DNA of 64,000 nucleotides from Proteiniborus sp. MB09-C3 (GTDB lineage: Bacteria; Bacillota; Clostridia; Tissierellales; Proteiniboraceae): contig NZ_CP127161.1 of assembly GCF_030263895.1 (NCBI RefSeq), positions 806,001-870,000 of the forward strand. The letters run 5' to 3'. The notes beneath the pieces are model-generated. The model worked only from the letters and a program-made list of their open reading frames with translations, had not been told where the DNA came from and did no database searches. A program made the translations under genes and the position numbers. The first letter of the stretch is position 1; each line of letters starts with the position of its first letter. Shown here piece by piece: positions 43,950-53,150 of the stretch.

Positions 43950-44507
43950 ATGAAAAATTTTCAAAGGAAAGACCTAATGTTTTCGTTATGTGGTTTAAAT
44001 TGTGAACTATGTACTATGAAATTGGATAATTATTGCCCGGGTTGTGGTGGAGGTGCAGGTAATCAAGGCTGTTCTATTGCCAAGTGCAGTTTACAGCATG
44101 GAGACATTGAATACTGTTATCTATGCAATGAATATCCTTGTGAAAAATACAAAGGCATAGATGAATTTGACTCTTTTATTACCCACCGCAATCAACTTAA
44201 AGATATGGAAAAAGCACAAAAAATAGGCACAGAACAATACAATTCTGAATTAATAGAAAAAGCCGAGATACTAAGATATTTGCTTGCAAACTATAACGAT
44301 GGACGTCGGAAAAGCTTTTTTGGTATAGCTGTAAACCTTTTAGATTTGCATGATTTAAAAAATATTATAGAACAAATCAATTCCAAGACTGCATATGAAA
44401 ACTTAACGTTAAAAGAAAAAGCAAGTGTCGCAGTAACAATTTTCCAAACTGTTGCAGAATCGAAAAATATTGTTTTAAAGCTTAATAAAAAGCATGCAAA
44501 GAAGTAA
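43950..44507 (+). CDS. DUF3795 cysteine-rich protein
   Basis: 185 residues from the ATG at 43950 (AAGGAGG upstream). LCGLNCELCTMKLDNYCPGCGGGAGNQGCSIAKCSLQHGDIEYCYLCNEYPCEKY gives the ordered cysteines of DUF3795, probably metal-binding. Function unknown. Stands alone. Confidence 0.82.
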   Translation: MKNFQRKDLMFSLCGLNCELCTMKLDNYCPGCGGGAGNQGCSIAKCSLQHGDIEYCYLCNEYPCEKYKGIDEFDSFITHRNQLKDMEKAQKIGTEQYNSELIEKAEILRYLLANYNDGRRKSFFGIAVNLLDLHDLKNIIEQINSKTAYENLTLKEKASVAVTIFQTVAESKNIVLKLNKKHAKK

Positions 44508-44733
44508 TATATTTTGGTGAAAATAAGCACCAAAGTGACAGGAACTTTTACATAGTCATAGATTCTTGATGACTTACTGAATGGTAGGTGATATAACATC
44601 ATAAAGATTGTAGTATTTGTAAACAGAATTCAAGCATAAATGAGTTCAATTTATATGATGTATAAAAATTGAAACTGTAATCAAGTTTTGAAATATAAAA
44701 GAATGTATAATATAATTGCGGGAGTGAACAGAA

Positions 44734-45093
44734 TTGTCTATTAAAACAATTGAAAATATGGTGAAGTGGGTTGAAGAAAATTTAGAAGAAAGTCCAACCT
44801 TAGAAGAAATGTCCAGGTTTGTAGGATATTCACCTTGTTATTGCTCTACTAAGTTCCACGAATATGTCGGTGTTTCATTCAAGGATTATATTCAGAAGCG
44901 GCAACTAAGTATGGCAGCGGTGGCGTTACAGAAAACGAAGTATCGAATTATTGACATTGCTATACAATATGGTTTTTCATCACATGAAGCATTTACAAGG
45001 GCTTTTGTGCGTGTCTATGGTTATACACCCTTTCAATACCGTAAATTATTGCCGGAAATCTTAACTTTTGATAGAGCTCAAATAGACTTTTGA
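44734..45093 (+). CDS. AraC-type HTH regulator (HTH only)
   Basis: 119 residues, TTG start (GGGAGTGA upstream). Two HTHs: TLEEMSRFVGYSPCYCSTKFHEYVG and IIDIAIQYGFSSHEAFTRAFVRVYGYTPFQYRK. No effector domain after residue 105, so it is either the short MarA/SoxS-like form or a truncated GyrI-type regulator related to the one at 33582. Confidence 0.85.
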   Translation: MSIKTIENMVKWVEENLEESPTLEEMSRFVGYSPCYCSTKFHEYVGVSFKDYIQKRQLSMAAVALQKTKYRIIDIAIQYGFSSHEAFTRAFVRVYGYTPFQYRKLLPEILTFDRAQIDF

Positions 45094-45125
45094 ACACCCC
45101 ACAGTAAATATAAGGAGCGTTTTTA

Positions 45126-46001
45126 ATGTTAAAAAAAATTGGACGAAATGATTTATGTTGGTGTGGAAGCGGAATTAAGTATAAAAAATGTCATGAGTCT
45201 TTTGACGAAAAGCTATCATGGTACAAAACCCAAGGTTGTATTATTCCCCCCAGAAAAATTATAAAAAATCCAGAACAAATTATTGGGATTAGAGAAAGCG
45301 GGAAAGTCAATGTAGCAGTTTTAGATTTCATATCTGAACAGCTACATATAGGAATGACAACAGAACAAATTGATCTTTTAATTTATGAAAAAACGGTGGC
45401 TTTGGGTGGAATACCAGCAACACTAAATTTTGAAGGTTTTCCTAAAAGCGTATGTACATCAATCAATGATCAAGTATGCCATGGCATACCATCAAGCGAT
45501 GTTTTGCTGAAAGATGGCGATATTATTAATATTGATGTTTCTACAATATACAATGGATATTTTTCGGATTCATCAAGAATGTTTTGTATTGGAAATGTAA
45601 GTCCTGAAAAAAAGAAACTGGTGGATGTGGCTAAGGAATGCATTGAATTAGGATTAGCACAAATAAAGCCATGGGGATTTTTAGGCGATATGGGGCAAGC
45701 TGTGCATGAACATGCTATGAGTAATGGATATACGGTTGTACAGGAAATAGGCGGACACGGTATTGGCTTGCAATTTCATGAGGAACCGTGGGTAAGCTAT
45801 GTTTCAAAAAAAGGAACAGAAATGCTTTTAGTCCCGGGCATGGTATTTACTATTGAGCCAATGGTTAACATGGGAACTGATGAAGTTTTTGTAGATGATA
45901 ATGATGGTTGGGCAGTTTATACAGCAGATGGAATGCCATCAGCTCAGTGGGAAGTCATGGTCTTAGTTACTAATAATGGCTATGAGATATTAGCCTATTA
46001 G
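45126..46001 (+). CDS. map: Type I methionine aminopeptidase with N-terminal SEC-C motif
   Basis: 291 residues. SEC-C zinc motif: IGRNDLCWCGSGIKYKKCH (4-22). Catalytic domain: metal ligands D in INIDVSTIYNGYFSDSSRMF (two Asp), H in GGHGIGLQFHEEP, E in FTIEPMV and E in QWEVMVLV. Removes N-terminal methionine. SEC-C types are usually second copies besides the ribosomal-operon map. About 30 nt after the AraC gene. Confidence 0.93.
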   Translation: MLKKIGRNDLCWCGSGIKYKKCHESFDEKLSWYKTQGCIIPPRKIIKNPEQIIGIRESGKVNVAVLDFISEQLHIGMTTEQIDLLIYEKTVALGGIPATLNFEGFPKSVCTSINDQVCHGIPSSDVLLKDGDIINIDVSTIYNGYFSDSSRMFCIGNVSPEKKKLVDVAKECIELGLAQIKPWGFLGDMGQAVHEHAMSNGYTVVQEIGGHGIGLQFHEEPWVSYVSKKGTEMLLVPGMVFTIEPMVNMGTDEVFVDDNDGWAVYTADGMPSAQWEVMVLVTNNGYEILAY

Positions 46002-46265
46002 CGCCACCAAATCAGCGATATATTCAAGAAGTTTTTACAACAAACGAAAAATGGCAAAGAGAAGAGTCACGCGTGTATGATGTGCGACAGAAGGAGAAGT
46101 TGTGAAGCAGCATTTGACAGATTGATGAAGAACATAAAAAAGGAACAAAGTAACTTCTTTTAAATCCATATGTGTAGATGTAGAACGGAGAATTATGTTC
46201 AGTAAAGAGCTTTTATATAAATTAGATAAAATAAATTAGAATTTGAAAGAGGGGGCAGTAGGAAT

Positions 46266-46703
46266 ATGTGTGAAGAATGTTATAGTGATGAAAATAGAAT
46301 AACACCATTACTTAATCCATTGGACTGCTTACAGAAACATACACAATATATTTGTGGCACTTGTGGGCGCTGTATCTGTATAGAGCATGATGAAAAGCGA
46401 GGACTGCAAAGATGGAATTTTCCATTTAAATCATTAGAGATTGCAAAATTATATTTAAGAACCGCTGATTATACAACGAAAAAATCGTGTGGTATTTATG
46501 AAATTACTAGTAGCAAAGGACGAATATCATATAAGATTTTTGTGGACATTGAAGATTTAGAATTGTTCTTGAAAAAGAATAAAGACAAAATTTGCAAGAA
46601 AATGGCACCTGTTTTTACAAGCGAAAAATACAAAGAATATCCAAATACGGAAGTGAAGAGATTGACTTCTAAAGAAATTGAAAAATATATGTCAGAGCGA
46701 TAA
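46266..46703 (+). CDS. Conserved hypothetical protein with cysteine clusters
   Basis: 145 residues, GAGGGGGCAG upstream. N-terminal cysteines CEECYSDEN and YICGTCGRCICIEHDEKRG suggest a zinc site; the middle SLEIAKLYLRTADYTTKKSCGIYEIT is distinctive. Family not identified. Confidence 0.65.
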   Translation: MCEECYSDENRITPLLNPLDCLQKHTQYICGTCGRCICIEHDEKRGLQRWNFPFKSLEIAKLYLRTADYTTKKSCGIYEITSSKGRISYKIFVDIEDLELFLKKNKDKICKKMAPVFTSEKYKEYPNTEVKRLTSKEIEKYMSER

Positions 46704-46956
46704 ATTCAATTTTAATCTTAAATATAAATAGTAATCTGGTAATCTTAAAAAATAAGTTATACGGTAGATGATATGCAAAAAGCACGGATGGAGATATTTC
46801 CGAGAACGGATAGTTCAAAAGACATTTATTTTATCATCTCGTTCCTAAATAGTTTGCCAAGTATTGAGGAAGATTTGTGTATACTCAATAATAAAAAGGC
46901 TGTATGGGTAATCCATAACCCTCCATTATGTAAAAAATGAATAAAGTTAAAACTAT

Positions 46957-46995
46957 AAATGCGTTGAGATATAAAAATCTTGATGCATTTTTTTA
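46957..46995 (+). terminator. Rho-independent terminator
   Basis: AAATGCGTTGAGAT (46957-46970) pairs with ATCTTGATGCATTT (46977-46990) using G.T pairs, followed by a T run. Confidence 0.75.
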
Positions 46996-47029
46996 TATAA
47001 CCCCAAAACTAAATACAAAAAACAAAAAA

Positions 47030-47082
47030 GGCTAAGTTTTTAGGTCAGCTTAAAGGACCAAATAGACTTAGCAGGTTTTTTA
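47030..47082 (+). repeat. Hairpin related to 3281-3330
   Basis: GGCTAAGTTTTTAGGT ... AGACTTAGC followed by GGTTTTTTATATC. The 3281 copy shares GGCTAAGTTTTTAGGT, ATAGAC.TAGC and TTTTTTATATC. In both, a region with ACAATATCAA follows. Confidence 0.6.
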
Positions 47083-47310
47083 TATCCAAAAACAGAATGA
47101 GAACAATATCAAAGTTATTTATATATGGTAAATCACTTGAATATATGAACTTATATAAATAATATGGATAGATAATTAGGTTCTTTATAATTGCAATTGT
47201 GATGCTTTATTACTAAGCGGATAGAAAAATTATGCTTGATAAGCTAATTTGTTTATATTTATGAGATATTTATAACTAGTCATTCGTGTTATATATGAGG
47301 AGGTGAATTA

Positions 47311-47811
47311 GTGAAAGAGTTAGATTGCTGGAATGGAGAAGAATTTAAGGAGGTGTATGAGCAGTACTTTAGTATGATTTATAGAATAAGTTTGCTTTAC
47401 CTAAGAAATACAGAAGAAACTGAGGATATAGTTCAAGATGTATTTTTGAAATTATTAGGCAAAGAAAGAAATTTTAAAAGTGAAGAAAATAGAAAAGCAT
47501 GGTTAATACAAGTAACTAAAAATGCTTGTAGAGACATAAATAAAAGTTTTTGGAAGTCTCGGAGGGTAGATATAAAGAGTTTGCCTGAATTAACTAATGA
47601 GGAAAAGGGTCCAGATTTATATTATGTTCTAGAAAAGCTGCTTTTATTACCGGATAAATATAAAATAGTACTTTATTTATTCTATTATGAAGATTATTAT
47701 GTTAAGGATATTTCTAAAATATTAAACATAAAAGAAAGTACAATTCAAACACAGCTGTCAAGAGGACGGAAGTTATTAAAAAAGAAGTTAAGGAGGGAAT
47801 TAAATGAATAA
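47311..47811 (+). CDS. ECF-type sigma-70 factor
   Basis: 166 residues, GTG start after GGAGGTG. Region 2: FSMIYRISLLYLRNTEETEDIVQDVFLKLLG, with ENRKAWLIQVTKNACRDI. Region 4: LLLPDKYKIVLYLFYYEDYYVKDISKILNIKESTIQTQLSRGRKLLKKKL. Overlaps the anti-sigma gene by 8 nt, so regulated by it. Confidence 0.93.
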   Translation: MKELDCWNGEEFKEVYEQYFSMIYRISLLYLRNTEETEDIVQDVFLKLLGKERNFKSEENRKAWLIQVTKNACRDINKSFWKSRRVDIKSLPELTNEEKGPDLYYVLEKLLLLPDKYKIVLYLFYYEDYYVKDISKILNIKESTIQTQLSRGRKLLKKKLRRELNE

Positions 47812-48868
47812 AGATGATATTAATAAACTCTTTCAAAAATTAGAACCAGGTGATAATAAAAGGATAGAGATTTATAATAAAATTATGGATAAAAAAAATA
47901 ACGCAATGGAAAATAATATGAGAGAAATTAAAAATGATGTAATCATAAGAGCCGTGGAATCTAAAATTAAGGGTAAAATATTTAGACCGATAATAGTATT
48001 ATCATTAGTGTTTGTATTGAGTATAATAGGATTTGCAGTTAGCAATAAGTATCAAGACTTTTCAAACAGAGTAATAGACTGGTCTGTATCTGAAGACGCA
48101 ACACAGATAAATATATCAGACGCAGATAAAGGATATAAGATAACAGCAGAATCTTTATTTGGAGATAGTAAAGTGGTTTATATAGTATTTTCTATAGAAA
48201 GAGAAGACGGAAAGGAAATAAGGATTAGAGAAAGGGATGGAAGAACAAGCTTTGGAGTAAAAACAAGTAGAGAATATATAGGAGCTAGTGAAGATGAAGA
48301 TATATCAGATGCTAAAAGCTATTATGCTTTAAATCGTATAGATGAAAAATTAGAAAAAGTATATTTTCTAAAAAGATATTCAACAGATTTCCACGATATA
48401 GTAGGAGGGACTTTGATAGGTGAGAACTTACATCTAGAAATAAGTGGATTAAATCTAGGGTTATTTGGAAGGACGGTAAATGGAAATTGGGTATTGGATG
48501 TACCACTAGAATATAAAGATCTAGGTCAAATACATGAAATAAATAAAGAATTCGAATATGAAGATGGAATAGCTAAATTAGAAAAAATATACTATTCACC
48601 ATTGGATATAAGAATATACCTTACTTCTGAAAATGGAGATTTAAAGGGAATGTCATTAAAAGATTTCAATGAAGAACATTATGTAGATATAAAATTAAAA
48701 GATGGAAATTATATACCTAGAACTGGCGGTAGTGCAGAAGGAGATAATCTAGGTACCTATTATAATAAGAATATGTACACAATAGAATATGGAGAAATAG
48801 AATTAGAAAATATAAGATATATCATAATAGGGGATTTGGAAATACTGATTGATTTTAACGATATATAA
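47804..48868 (+). CDS. Anti-sigma factor, DUF4179-like membrane protein
   Basis: 354 residues. Cytosolic N-terminus (1-62), one membrane helix (about 63-82, IIVLSLVFVLSIIGFAV), then a large outside domain with DUF4179-like YKITAESLFGDSKVVYIVFSIEREDG. Typical partner of the preceding sigma factor, holding it at the membrane until an outside signal. Confidence 0.85.
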   Translation: MNKDDINKLFQKLEPGDNKRIEIYNKIMDKKNNAMENNMREIKNDVIIRAVESKIKGKIFRPIIVLSLVFVLSIIGFAVSNKYQDFSNRVIDWSVSEDATQINISDADKGYKITAESLFGDSKVVYIVFSIEREDGKEIRIRERDGRTSFGVKTSREYIGASEDEDISDAKSYYALNRIDEKLEKVYFLKRYSTDFHDIVGGTLIGENLHLEISGLNLGLFGRTVNGNWVLDVPLEYKDLGQIHEINKEFEYEDGIAKLEKIYYSPLDIRIYLTSENGDLKGMSLKDFNEEHYVDIKLKDGNYIPRTGGSAEGDNLGTYYNKNMYTIEYGEIELENIRYIIIGDLEILIDFNDI

Positions 48869-49071
48869 GTAAGAATCATGTATAATTATAAAGAGTTGAT
48901 AAAAGATTTATCAATTAGTCGTGAGATAGATGTTATTCAAAAACTATGTAAAGATCCTTTTAAATTTTGGACTGCTACAAATGGTAATTATTGCAGCATC
49001 ATATGTGTTAGGATATTTGCTGTATGAGGAAAATAGTATATAATGAAATCACTTAAGGAAGGTGATAAATT

Positions 49072-49815
49072 TTGAAAATTATTAAGATATTAGGACTTAC
49101 TATCGTAACATTGGCAATTTTATTTACTAATACAGCTTGTGGGGAAAATTCTGAACCAGAAAATACGCAAAATCAGTCAGCTATAGAAGAACAGTATATT
49201 ATACCATTGCAATTCAAAGACGTTGTTATAGAAAATAATATAACTCATATAAACGAAGACAAAATTCAGGAAATTATAAAGCAACATAATGTAGGTGACA
49301 ATAAATTTATTATTTTCATTCATAAAGAAGATAAAGAGGATTTTCATAGTGGTGTTATTATAAATAAAAAAATATATGACTTTGGAAAAGTGTCTATGCT
49401 AATAGAGAAAAATAATTCAGACCTATATTCAATTGAAGAAGTGAAACTATTTGGTATAAATTCAGTAAAAATTCAGGGAGCAATGGGTTCAAACTATGCA
49501 CTAACTAATTATTACTTTATTGATAATGATTTGCCACAAACGTTATTACGTGCAGAAGGACATACAGAGGAGCTAGATCTAGATAAAGATGGAATGCAAG
49601 AAGTTGTTTCATCAGTAGTTGCAGGAGCTACTTCATTTATCAATATCTATGAGTACGATAATGGAAAATTAACTGTATCAAATTTAAACGAAGCATTGGA
49701 TGCTATAACTGTTATAATAAAAGATGGGAAGGTTTTTGAAGCCTATTTTGAGTATTTGCCAAATCAACTTAAGCAATATGAATATTTACATAAAAAACTA
49801 ATAGAAATAAAATAA
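49072..49815 (+). CDS. Lipoprotein of unknown function
   Basis: 247 residues, TTG start with AAGGAAGGTGAT upstream. Signal peptide with lipobox NTAC (Cys 23). C-terminal half has a DLDKDGMQEVV stretch (calcium-loop or FG-GAP-like). Could be part of the sigma-factor regulon by position. Family unknown. 48869-49071 holds only a short unsupported frame. Confidence 0.75.
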   Translation: MKIIKILGLTIVTLAILFTNTACGENSEPENTQNQSAIEEQYIIPLQFKDVVIENNITHINEDKIQEIIKQHNVGDNKFIIFIHKEDKEDFHSGVIINKKIYDFGKVSMLIEKNNSDLYSIEEVKLFGINSVKIQGAMGSNYALTNYYFIDNDLPQTLLRAEGHTEELDLDKDGMQEVVSSVVAGATSFINIYEYDNGKLTVSNLNEALDAITVIIKDGKVFEAYFEYLPNQLKQYEYLHKKLIEIK

Positions 49816-49851
49816 TTTTATTTCAAATATCACTATAATGTATCACTGTCG

Positions 49852-50100
49852 TTGATCTATGAGAATGGAGTGAATGAGATAACAAATCTTGGTGCAGAAG
49901 TTTGCGACGTACCTCATGGCCTGTTTATTGTGGGCAATGTTGTGTTAAATGAATTTGGGGTAGATGGAACCGTTGATATAGGTTTATCCATGCAGAAATC
50001 ATCGCAGGAAATTTTTGCTTGCCTTAATGAAATGCAGGGTTATGAATTGGATATGTCGAAAAGAAGATTTATAGAAGAGCAGATCTTTGAAAAAGAATAA
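49852..50100 (+). pseudogene. Truncated protein of unknown family
   Basis: 82 codons, TTG without ribosome site. Coding-like GAEVCDVPHGLFIVGNVVLNEFGVDGTVDIGLSMQKSS and RRFIEEQIFEKE suggest the C-terminal part of a longer protein whose start is missing. Confidence 0.4.
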
Positions 50101-50131
50101 GATCAAAAGTAGCTTTTGTGAGGTGAGTTTA

Positions 50132-50578
50132 ATGTATGAACGGATGTTAAACAAAATGAATATTCCAACGACGGATGCAATTCAGAAGACGATCGGAAAG
50201 ACAGCATTGGATAGATTAAATCAATTTGAATCTTTTTTGATGGAGTTATATGATTTACATAGAGAATTAAAAATTCCATTTGGTAAGAATTATGGCTGGG
50301 GATATAAATACAGTCATAAAAGCAAACATCTATGCTATTTGTTTTTTGAACAAGGTGGATTCACAATTTTAACTCAGATTGGTGATAAACAGGTTTCCGA
50401 AATGGAGAATAAACTAGTTTTTCTATCAGATAAAGCAAAATCGATATGGTCTAGTCGTTATCCGTGTGGTGAGCATGGTGGCTGGATTAATTATCGAGTA
50501 ATTAGAGAAGGAGATATAATGGAAGCATTAGAGTTTATTAAGGTAAAAGTAAAACCCATTGCTGTGACAAACAAATAA
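50132..50578 (+). CDS. DUF3788 family protein
   Basis: 148 residues from the ATG at 50132 (GTGAGGTGAG upstream). LYDLHRELKIPFGKNYGWGYKYSHKSKHLCYLFFEQGGFTILTQIG and WSSRYPCGEHGGWINYRV are the DUF3788 pattern. Small cytosolic protein, function unknown. Confidence 0.75.
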   Translation: MYERMLNKMNIPTTDAIQKTIGKTALDRLNQFESFLMELYDLHRELKIPFGKNYGWGYKYSHKSKHLCYLFFEQGGFTILTQIGDKQVSEMENKLVFLSDKAKSIWSSRYPCGEHGGWINYRVIREGDIMEALEFIKVKVKPIAVTNK

Positions 50579-50823
50579 TTTCTAGAGCAATGAGATACAA
50601 CTTAGGTGGCAACAATAATGTTTAAGGTATCCATTATTGCAGAAAGTACAAGCAATAGAAAGTCTCCTCGCCAAGGCCTCACCAGGTTCAAGCATCATCT
50701 TTTTTGACTGTCAAGACCCACATGGAAACAAGTGATGAAGACAGTAAGAATAGGCTGATATAAAAGGCTTTTAAGAAGTTTAAGTTAATATTGAAGTATG
50801 TCTTATGCTTCCTCATACGGATA

Positions 50824-50858
50824 ATAAAACCTCCTGAAATTTATCCTGGAGGTTTTAT
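50824..50858. terminator. Bidirectional terminator
   Basis: 11-bp perfect stem ATAAAACCTCC/GGAGGTTTTAT, 13-nt loop. Confidence 0.75.
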
Positions 50859-51312
50859 CCTTTGATAAAATGTATATAAAAATTGATACTTATTTATATA
50901 CTTACTAGAAGCGTTGTTCTGTGTATTTTTTATTGTATATTTGAAAATGTGATTGGAGCCATTTACGAATGGAATATTTTTATTTGCTGTATTTATGGTA
51001 AATATAGATGATACCTGATATGCTTAGTTACATAAATGGAAATATAACTCTAAAATAGTGCCATAAATATTGCATGAGAAAATGTGTCTACTACGTTGTT
51101 ATAGATCTAAAGTATATCAAACTAAAATACGAGGGTATAAATAAAAAATAGGTAAGATAAAAGAAGGCTGTATAAAAATTTATTATATTAGACAGTCTTT
51201 AGCTCGTATATCCTAGATTTCTGACTGATAGATAAAAAACAAGCTAAAATTGGGCGAGAATGAGTGGTTAATTATGGAGTTATTTTGGAAAAGTAGCAGA
51301 CCGTTTATTTTT

Positions 51313-51350
51313 GTAGAATCTTTTTTATCCCCTCAAGTCATATGTAGATG
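51313..51350 (+). repeat. Dispersed repeat R11 (partial)
   Basis: GTAGAATCTTTTTTATCCCC then TCAAGTCATATGTAGATG, aligning with the R1 middle (TCTTTTTTGTATCC TCAAGGCACGTTGAGA). 45 nt upstream of the PP-loop gene. Confidence 0.6.
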
Positions 51351-51395
51351 CTTATGAAGTTGAGCAAAAAATAGTAAAAGTAAGGAGAAATGAGT

Positions 51396-52058
51396 ATGAA
51401 TAAAGAAATAAAGTTTGTTTCATCTTATAGTGGAGGAAAGGACGGAGTACTTGCACTATATCGAGCTATAAAAAGTGGGTATGAACCAGTAAGATTACTG
51501 ACTACTTATAATGAGAACGCTGGCCGTTCATGGTTTCATGGGGTACCAGTAGAGATTTTGAATAAGGTTTCACAGCTTATAGATATTCCTTTAGACCTTG
51601 TAAAAACAGGGGTGGGAGATGATTATACTAAAGATTTTGAAAAGGCTTTGTTAAAGCTTAAAGACAATGGTATTAATGCTTGTGTTTTTGGTGATATTGA
51701 TATACAAGCTCATTATGACTGGTGCGATTCTCGTTGCAAAGTTGCTAATATTGAAAGTATATTTCCACTTTGGAATGAAAGCAGAAAGGAATTGGTTTAT
51801 GAATTTATAGAAAGTGGTTTTAAAGCTGTCATAACCATTGTGGATTCATCTAGACTTAGCGAAAGGTTTCTAGGAAGAACCTTAACAAAAGAGCTTATGG
51901 CAGAAATTGTAGCTGAAGGTGCAGATATTTGTGGAGAAGATGGCGAATACCACACATTTGTATACGACGGACCACTTTTTAAAGAATCTATAGACTTTAA
52001 ATTTGACGAAATAATAAGAAATGGTAATTACTCAATATTGCCTCTTTTATTAGAATAA
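51396..52058 (+). CDS. PP-loop ATPase, diphthine-ammonia ligase-like (DUF71/ATP-bind_4)
   Basis: About 220 residues from the ATG at 51396 (AAGGAG 8 nt upstream). PP-loop SYSGGKDGVLALYRAI (about 7-22), then YNENAGRSWFHGVPVEIL, CVFGDIDIQAHYDWCDSRC, FLGRTLTKEL and GADICGEDGEYHTFVYDGPLF, all typical of the MJ0570/Dph6-related family. Adenylates a substrate. In bacteria the role is not diphthamide synthesis and is unknown. Confidence 0.85.
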   Translation: MNKEIKFVSSYSGGKDGVLALYRAIKSGYEPVRLLTTYNENAGRSWFHGVPVEILNKVSQLIDIPLDLVKTGVGDDYTKDFEKALLKLKDNGINACVFGDIDIQAHYDWCDSRCKVANIESIFPLWNESRKELVYEFIESGFKAVITIVDSSRLSERFLGRTLTKELMAEIVAEGADICGEDGEYHTFVYDGPLFKESIDFKFDEIIRNGNYSILPLLLE

Positions 52059-52310
52059 AAATAACATAATCAGATATTTTTTCTGTTATATAAAAAACCC
52101 ATAACATGGGGTATCAGGCTGTCGATATTCATATGCTAATAGCCTTTTTGTATGAATCGTATTATAACATTTATCGGATAATATGCAAACTGGTTAAGTT
52201 AATATAATATTTATACTGTAGAAAAGAAATATTTGGTATGATATACTAATTTTACGATGTAACGAACAAATTTTGTATTATCTTGTGGTGGATATTAAAT
52301 AGGAGGGTCT

Positions 52311-52859
52311 ATGCAAATGAAAACTATGCTGAAAATTATGCGAATGCGTAAAAATGAAATTCCTGATGATATATTGCCTTTGTTTGAGCATATTGTTCAA
52401 ACATATAAAGGAGACGAATGCGAAGAAAAATTTATAAAAGCGATGGAAGAACAGCTCACTAAGGAGCAACGCTTTCGGCTATACGAGCAAAACGGAAGTT
52501 GCAGAGGTACTGGGTACGATAAAGAACGCAAAGCCTTTGCACTTGAACATGCTAACAAGACCCTTGCCGAAAGGCTGGAACTATTTACAAACACCTTTGG
52601 CAGAACAGCCGTTTTGAATGATGATAATACAATCACAGTCACTTTTGCCTGTAACCATGGATACTACAAGCATGCACCAAAAGGAATGTTTCGATTTCCA
52701 GCATCAATTGAAACATATTTTGAAAGATGTGCAGGTGGGCGTTTGTATGAATACCAAAAAGCATTGGGAATAAAACTGAAGATTAAGTCAGTTGATGTGT
52801 CTCCCCTTAGCGAAAATATTGTAAACCCCGTTGTATTTACGTTTGAGATAGTGGATTAA
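52311..52859 (+). CDS. Conserved protein of unknown function, distant paralogue of 30216
   Basis: 182 residues, AGGAGGG upstream (ATG at 52317 also possible). QNGSCRGTGYDKERKAFALEHANKTLAERL, TITVTFACNHGYY, YFERCAGGRLYEYQKALGIKLKI and PVVFTFEIV follow the same order as the cysteine-rich protein at 30216, with fewer cysteines. Function unknown. Confidence 0.65.
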   Translation: MQMKTMLKIMRMRKNEIPDDILPLFEHIVQTYKGDECEEKFIKAMEEQLTKEQRFRLYEQNGSCRGTGYDKERKAFALEHANKTLAERLELFTNTFGRTAVLNDDNTITVTFACNHGYYKHAPKGMFRFPASIETYFERCAGGRLYEYQKALGIKLKIKSVDVSPLSENIVNPVVFTFEIVD

Positions 52860-53150
52860 TAACACACTTACCAAATAAGCACAACGCCGTTTAGAGCCAC
52901 TAAAGGCTTTGTTTCTTGATTATATAGTTTTTCTACGTTTGCGTGTCATACCATAAATATTCAGCACATACATAAGAAAAAGGTATGTGCTGTTTTTATT
53001 GGAAGCTGCCCAAAATCAATAAAATATGTTGTAATGGCTTCTTGATTTTAGCAAACCAAGAAGCCATAAGTTAACAATCTGAAACCTTATAATATGGGGT
53101 TTTGAATTATCTGAATCCTTTTGTGGGGATGAAAAACATATTTTATTATA

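Larger units (their letters stand above)
46704..47310. other. Intergenic region with two terminator-like hairpins
   Basis: No gene. 46957-46995 is a hairpin with seven T; 47030-47082 is a second hairpin related to that at 3281. A CATTTATTTTATCATCTCGTTCC segment near 46815 faintly recalls the dispersed repeat core. Confidence 0.5.
50579..51395 (+). other. Gene-free stretch with repeat traces and hairpins
   Basis: 50665-50725 (CGCCAAGGCCTCACCAGG, CATCATCTTTTTTGACTGTC, AAGACCCACATGG) looks like a decayed dispersed repeat. 50824-50858 is a terminator ATAAAACCTCC/GGAGGTTTTAT. 51167-51200 has AGGCTGT/ACAGTCT with a short T run. Repeat R11 follows at 51313. Confidence 0.5.

Noticed and set aside
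46030-46165. Coding-like remnants in two frames after map
   Set aside because: Both frames are short, overlap each other and match no family I could name.
48878-49027. Short 49-codon frame between the anti-sigma gene and the lipoprotein
   Set aside because: No ribosome site and loses coding character after about 30 residues.
2231-51350. Dispersed repeats as a CRISPR array
   Set aside because: Spacing is kilobases, not 60-75 nt; copies differ; no cas genes.
2231-51350. Classical integron with attC sites
   Set aside because: No GTTRRRY/RYYYAAC core sites at the repeat ends and no IntI-type integrase in the window. Only the cassette-like layout is retained as a hypothesis.
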